Below the pieces are notes generated by a model. That model made no database searches. It saw only the letters and a list, made by a program, of their open reading frames with translations, and was not told where the DNA came from. From JBGTBQ01 sp041749275 (lineage in GTDB: Bacteria; Acidobacteriota; Blastocatellia; Pyrinomonadales; Pyrinomonadaceae), in NCBI GenBank assembly GCA_041749275.1, contig JBGTBQ010000180.1, forward strand, positions 1 to 35,278: a DNA stretch of 35,278 nucleotides, written 5' to 3'. Made by a program: the position numbers and the translations under genes. Below are positions 32,609 through 35,278 of this stretch, piece after piece; positions within the stretch are counted from its first letter, which is position 1; the number at the start of each line of letters is the position of its first letter.

Positions 32609-35278
32609 TCCGCCGTCGCGCCGTCGTCCGTATCGCGCGCCTGAATGCGTTGAAACTCCGCGACGACGAAGCGAATCATGCGATAGGTGACGTGGCGCGG
32701 GAGCGATTCGCGCAGGGGCTTCAAACGTTCGGTGCCGATTTCCTCGACGGCGATTTCGATGAGGGCGCGGTCTTCGTCCGAGACGTGCGGCGTGAGGTCA
32801 AAGGGACGGCCCGCGAGGATGCAATCGGCGAGATGTTTTTCCACGGTCATCTCGGTCAGGCCGCGCGCCGCGCAAATCTCCTCGATGGTGTGGCCCTGTT
32901 CGTAGAGCGCGTAGGTCTCATCAACCGTGCTCGTCCGCGGCGCGTTGGATTGGGCGCGCACGAATGATGCGGGCGATGCCGTCCGGGCCGAAGTGGCGCG
33001 CGCGTTGAAGGGCGTGGTCGCTTGCGGCGCGGGGAGCCGGAGTTCGACGCCCACGCGCTCGCGCATCACTTCGCTGCCGAGCGGCGTGAGCGCGACGGTC
33101 GGATAAGCGCCGCCCATGACGTTGAGACAGCCGGCGGCGACGAGTGCGTCCACGTAGAGCGAGATTTCATCCTGCGTCATGTCGGACAGGAGGCCGTAGG
33201 TCGAAAGGCGGTCAAGTCCCGCCTGCGCGATCTTCGCCGAACGCGAGCCGCGCAGGGTCGCCGCGAGCAGCCCCTTGCCGAAGCGTCCCTCCATGCGCGC
33301 GGCGCACGCGAGAATCTTCCGCACGCGCAGGGCTTCGTCCTCATCGAGCGCACGCGGCTCGCTGACCGCGACCGAACCGACCACGACTTCGCCCAAGTCC
33401 GTCTCGTCCAGCGGCGAAGCTTCAGCCGCCTCACGTTTGCGCCGCCGCCGCGACTGGCCTTCAAGCTCTTCATCGAGGTCGAGCGCGACCGGGACATGTT
33501 TCATCAAGAAACGGTCCAGCTCGCTTTGCTTGTCGAGCGGTACGGAAGAACGCGTGGGGTCGGCCTCAGTGCGTCCGGACACGACGCGCTCGCGCCGCTC
33601 TTGCAGCAGACAGTTGCCGCACGTGCCGCAGCGCGCGGGGTGCGCGCGGTCGCCGAAGTAGTCGAGGATGAAGGCGCGGAAGCAGTCTTCCGTGTAGCAG
33701 AAAGAGATTACCTCGCGCAGTTTTCGCTGTTCGAGCGCGGCGCGGCGCGCGAGGTCTTCGGGGCGGATGCGAAGACGATTGACGGGCTGCTCGTCGAGCA
33801 TGACGAGTCCGCGTGTGCGCCGCGCCGGTTGATAATCAACGACGCCCGCCTCGACGAGTGACGCGAGCGTGCGCCGCACGGATTGAAGTTCCATCCCGAG
33901 CGACTCGGCGAGGTCGTTCAAGTCAAGCTCGGTCTCGTTGCGCTGATTGACCTCGTAGCCGCCGAGCAGCGCGAACAGCACCTGTTTCATCTGCGCGCCG
34001 CGCCGCGCCGCGACCGTCTCGCGCGCGACTTGCGGCGCCATTTTCAAACGCACACCCGCGCGGTTCTCGCCCGCCGCGCCGCGTTCGATGTGGCCCGCCT
34101 TCTCCAAAGTGATGAGCGCCGACTGGACGGCCATCTCGTTCCGCACCGAAGCGCGGGCCGCGACCTCGTGCGTCGAAAGCTCGATGCGCTTGAGGCCGGT
34201 CGAGACGAGCGCCTCGTAAACTTTGGCGATCAGTTCGGGCGGCGGGTACGAGCCTTCGATGAAATAGTCCTGCGTCCGTTTGTCGGCGTAGTTGAAGAGC
34301 AGGACGCATGAAGAGTGTTGCCCGTCGCGCCCCGCGCGCCCGATCTCCTGATAGTAGGCTTCGATGGAGCCGGGCATCTGGTAGTGCGCGACGAAGCGGA
34401 TGTCGGGTTTGTCAATGCCCATGCCGAAGGCGTTGGTGGCGACGATCATCTGCGTGCGGCTCGACATGAAGTCGTCCTGCGCCCGTGCACGCTCCTCGTC
34501 GGCCATCCCGGCGTGGTAGGCGACGGCGTTCAGTTTCGCCTCGCGCATACGCTGCGCGACCTGCTCGACGGCCTTGCGCGTCGAGGCATAGATGATGCCG
34601 GAGCCGCCCGCGTACTGCTCCGCGAGATTGCGGACGTGCGCGATCTTCTCGCGATCCTTCTGCGTGTGGACGACGTAGAGCGAGAGGTTCGGGCGGTCGA
34701 AGCCGGAAATAAACGCGCGCGGGTCGCGCAGGGCCAACTGCTCGATGATGTCCGAGCGGACGTAAGGCGTCGCGGTCGCGGTGAGCGCGAGCGTCTGCGG
34801 GTGGCCGATGCGTTCGAGAAAGGTCTTGAGGCGCAGGTAGTCGGGGCGAAAATCGTGGCCCCAGCTTGAGATGCAGTGCGCCTCGTCCACGGCCAGCAGG
34901 GAGATTTCGGCGCGCTGCAAAGTCTCGACGAAATGGTTACTGCGGAAGCGTTCGGGCGCGACGTAGACGAGCTTGTAACGCCCCTGCCGCAAGCCCGCGA
35001 CGCGCGCCTTCTGCTCCTCGAAGTCAATCGAGCTGTTGATGAAAGTGGCGGGCAGGTCGCGCGCTTGCAGTGCGTCCACCTGATCCTTCATCAGCGCGAT
35101 GAGCGGCGAGACGACGACCGTCACGCCCGCGCGCATGAGCGCGGGGAGTTGGTAGCAGAGCGACTTGCCGCCGCCGGTCGGCATCACGACGACCGTGTCG
35201 TGCCCGGCGAGCACCGCCTCGATCACTTCGCGCTGGCCCTCTCGAAAATCTTCAAAGCCGAAGAACTTTCGGAGCGCC
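32590..35278 (-). CDS. recQ: RecQ ATP-dependent DNA helicase, 5' end outside window
   Basis: The frame continues to the right edge; the first visible residues ALRKFFGFEDFREGQREVIEA include the Q-motif, so only a few N-terminal codons are missing and the GTG at 35226 is not the start. 3'-5' helicase for recombination and fork repair: Walker A MPTGGGKS, DEAH (AVDEAHCISSW), GRAGRDG of motif VI, then a zinc domain (FCYTEDCFRAF with CGTCGNC), a winged-helix RQC region, and a C-terminal HTH_40-like domain (TIEEICAARGLTEMTVEKHL). No HRDC domain is seen. The Ser/Arg-rich linker at about 600-640 is unusual in charge. It ends tail-to-tail with the beta-lactamase-like gene. Confidence 0.95.
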   Translation of the reverse strand, partial: ALRKFFGFEDFREGQREVIEAVLAGHDTVVVMPTGGGKSLCYQLPALMRAGVTVVVSPLIALMKDQVDALQARDLPATFINSSIDFEEQKARVAGLRQGRYKLVYVAPERFRSNHFVETLQRAEISLLAVDEAHCISSWGHDFRPDYLRLKTFLERIGHPQTLALTATATPYVRSDIIEQLALRDPRAFISGFDRPNLSLYVVHTQKDREKIAHVRNLAEQYAGGSGIIYASTRKAVEQVAQRMREAKLNAVAYHAGMADEERARAQDDFMSSRTQMIVATNAFGMGIDKPDIRFVAHYQMPGSIEAYYQEIGRAGRDGQHSSCVLLFNYADKRTQDYFIEGSYPPPELIAKVYEALVSTGLKRIELSTHEVAARASVRNEMAVQSALITLEKAGHIERGAAGENRAGVRLKMAPQVARETVAARRGAQMKQVLFALLGGYEVNQRNETELDLNDLAESLGMELQSVRRTLASLVEAGVVDYQPARRTRGLVMLDEQPVNRLRIRPEDLARRAALEQRKLREVISFCYTEDCFRAFILDYFGDRAHPARCGTCGNCLLQERRERVVSGRTEADPTRSSVPLDKQSELDRFLMKHVPVALDLDEELEGQSRRRRKREAAEASPLDETDLGEVVVGSVAVSEPRALDEDEALRVRKILACAARMEGRFGKGLLAATLRGSRSAKIAQAGLDRLSTYGLLSDMTQDEISLYVDALVAAGCLNVMGGAYPTVALTPLGSEVMRERVGVELRLPAPQATTPFNARATSARTASPASFVRAQSNAPRTSTVDETYALYEQGHTIEEICAARGLTEMTVEKHLADCILAGRPFDLTPHVSDEDRALIEIAVEEIGTERLKPLRESLPRHVTYRMIRFVVAEFQRIQARDTDDGATADHSKPS

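Overview
The window is GC-rich bacterial chromosome with long antisense open frames, many purine-rich Shine-Dalgarno sites, NtrC-type regulators, near-identical type IV pilins and numerous intergenic palindromes. This combination suggests an Acidobacteriota genome, probably class Blastocatellia. That placement is a guess from style and gene families; there is no rRNA or other marker here to prove it. No tRNA, rRNA or CRISPR array was seen.

Layout. (1) 1-2222 is AT-richer than the rest and looks like an array of integron-type gene cassettes on the minus strand, with one well-formed attC site (1215-1317), core heptamers at the cassette joints, small unknown genes, a partial DUF5615 toxin-like gene, and a 39-bp duplication of the proS 3' end that stops exactly at the GTT crossover triplet. 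No integrase is in the window. (2) 2237-10764 holds housekeeping and maintenance genes: proS, an S41 peptidase, glyA, a VapBC-like pair, a DinG-type helicase, a thioredoxin-like protein and QueD, closed by a 30-bp perfect hairpin. (3) 10790-17198 is a signalling block: an NtrC-type regulator with a minimal histidine kinase on the minus strand, then on the plus strand a CheY-like receiver, an RsbRD-N-like protein, a large membrane histidine kinase and a zinc-ribbon membrane protein. (4) 17196-20810 holds a TIR-STAND-transmembrane-repeat protein, bracketed by palindromic repeats. It is a candidate immune or stress NADase switch.

(5) 20967-27661 is a minus-strand surface block: two type IV pilins, an O-antigen-ligase-like (Wzy_C) protein fused to TPRs, an ABC-2 permease, a TPR membrane protein and the ABC ATPase. 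(6) 27662-30822 encodes a PilR-like sigma-54 activator and a PilS-like kinase. Between pilR and the pilins lie a perfect palindrome and a sigma-54-like promoter at typical enhancer spacing, so the kinase, regulator, enhancer, promoter and pilin genes form a readable circuit. The Wzy_C gene beside the pilins may be a pilin glycosyltransferase. (7) 30927-35278 has an unknown protein, a class A beta-lactamase-like serine hydrolase whose start lies in a heptamer tandem repeat, and a RecQ helicase that runs off the right edge.

The most notable items are the cassette array joined to proS, the TIR-STAND protein with its homogenised repeats, and the PilSR-pilin-Wzy_C locus with its visible promoter architecture.
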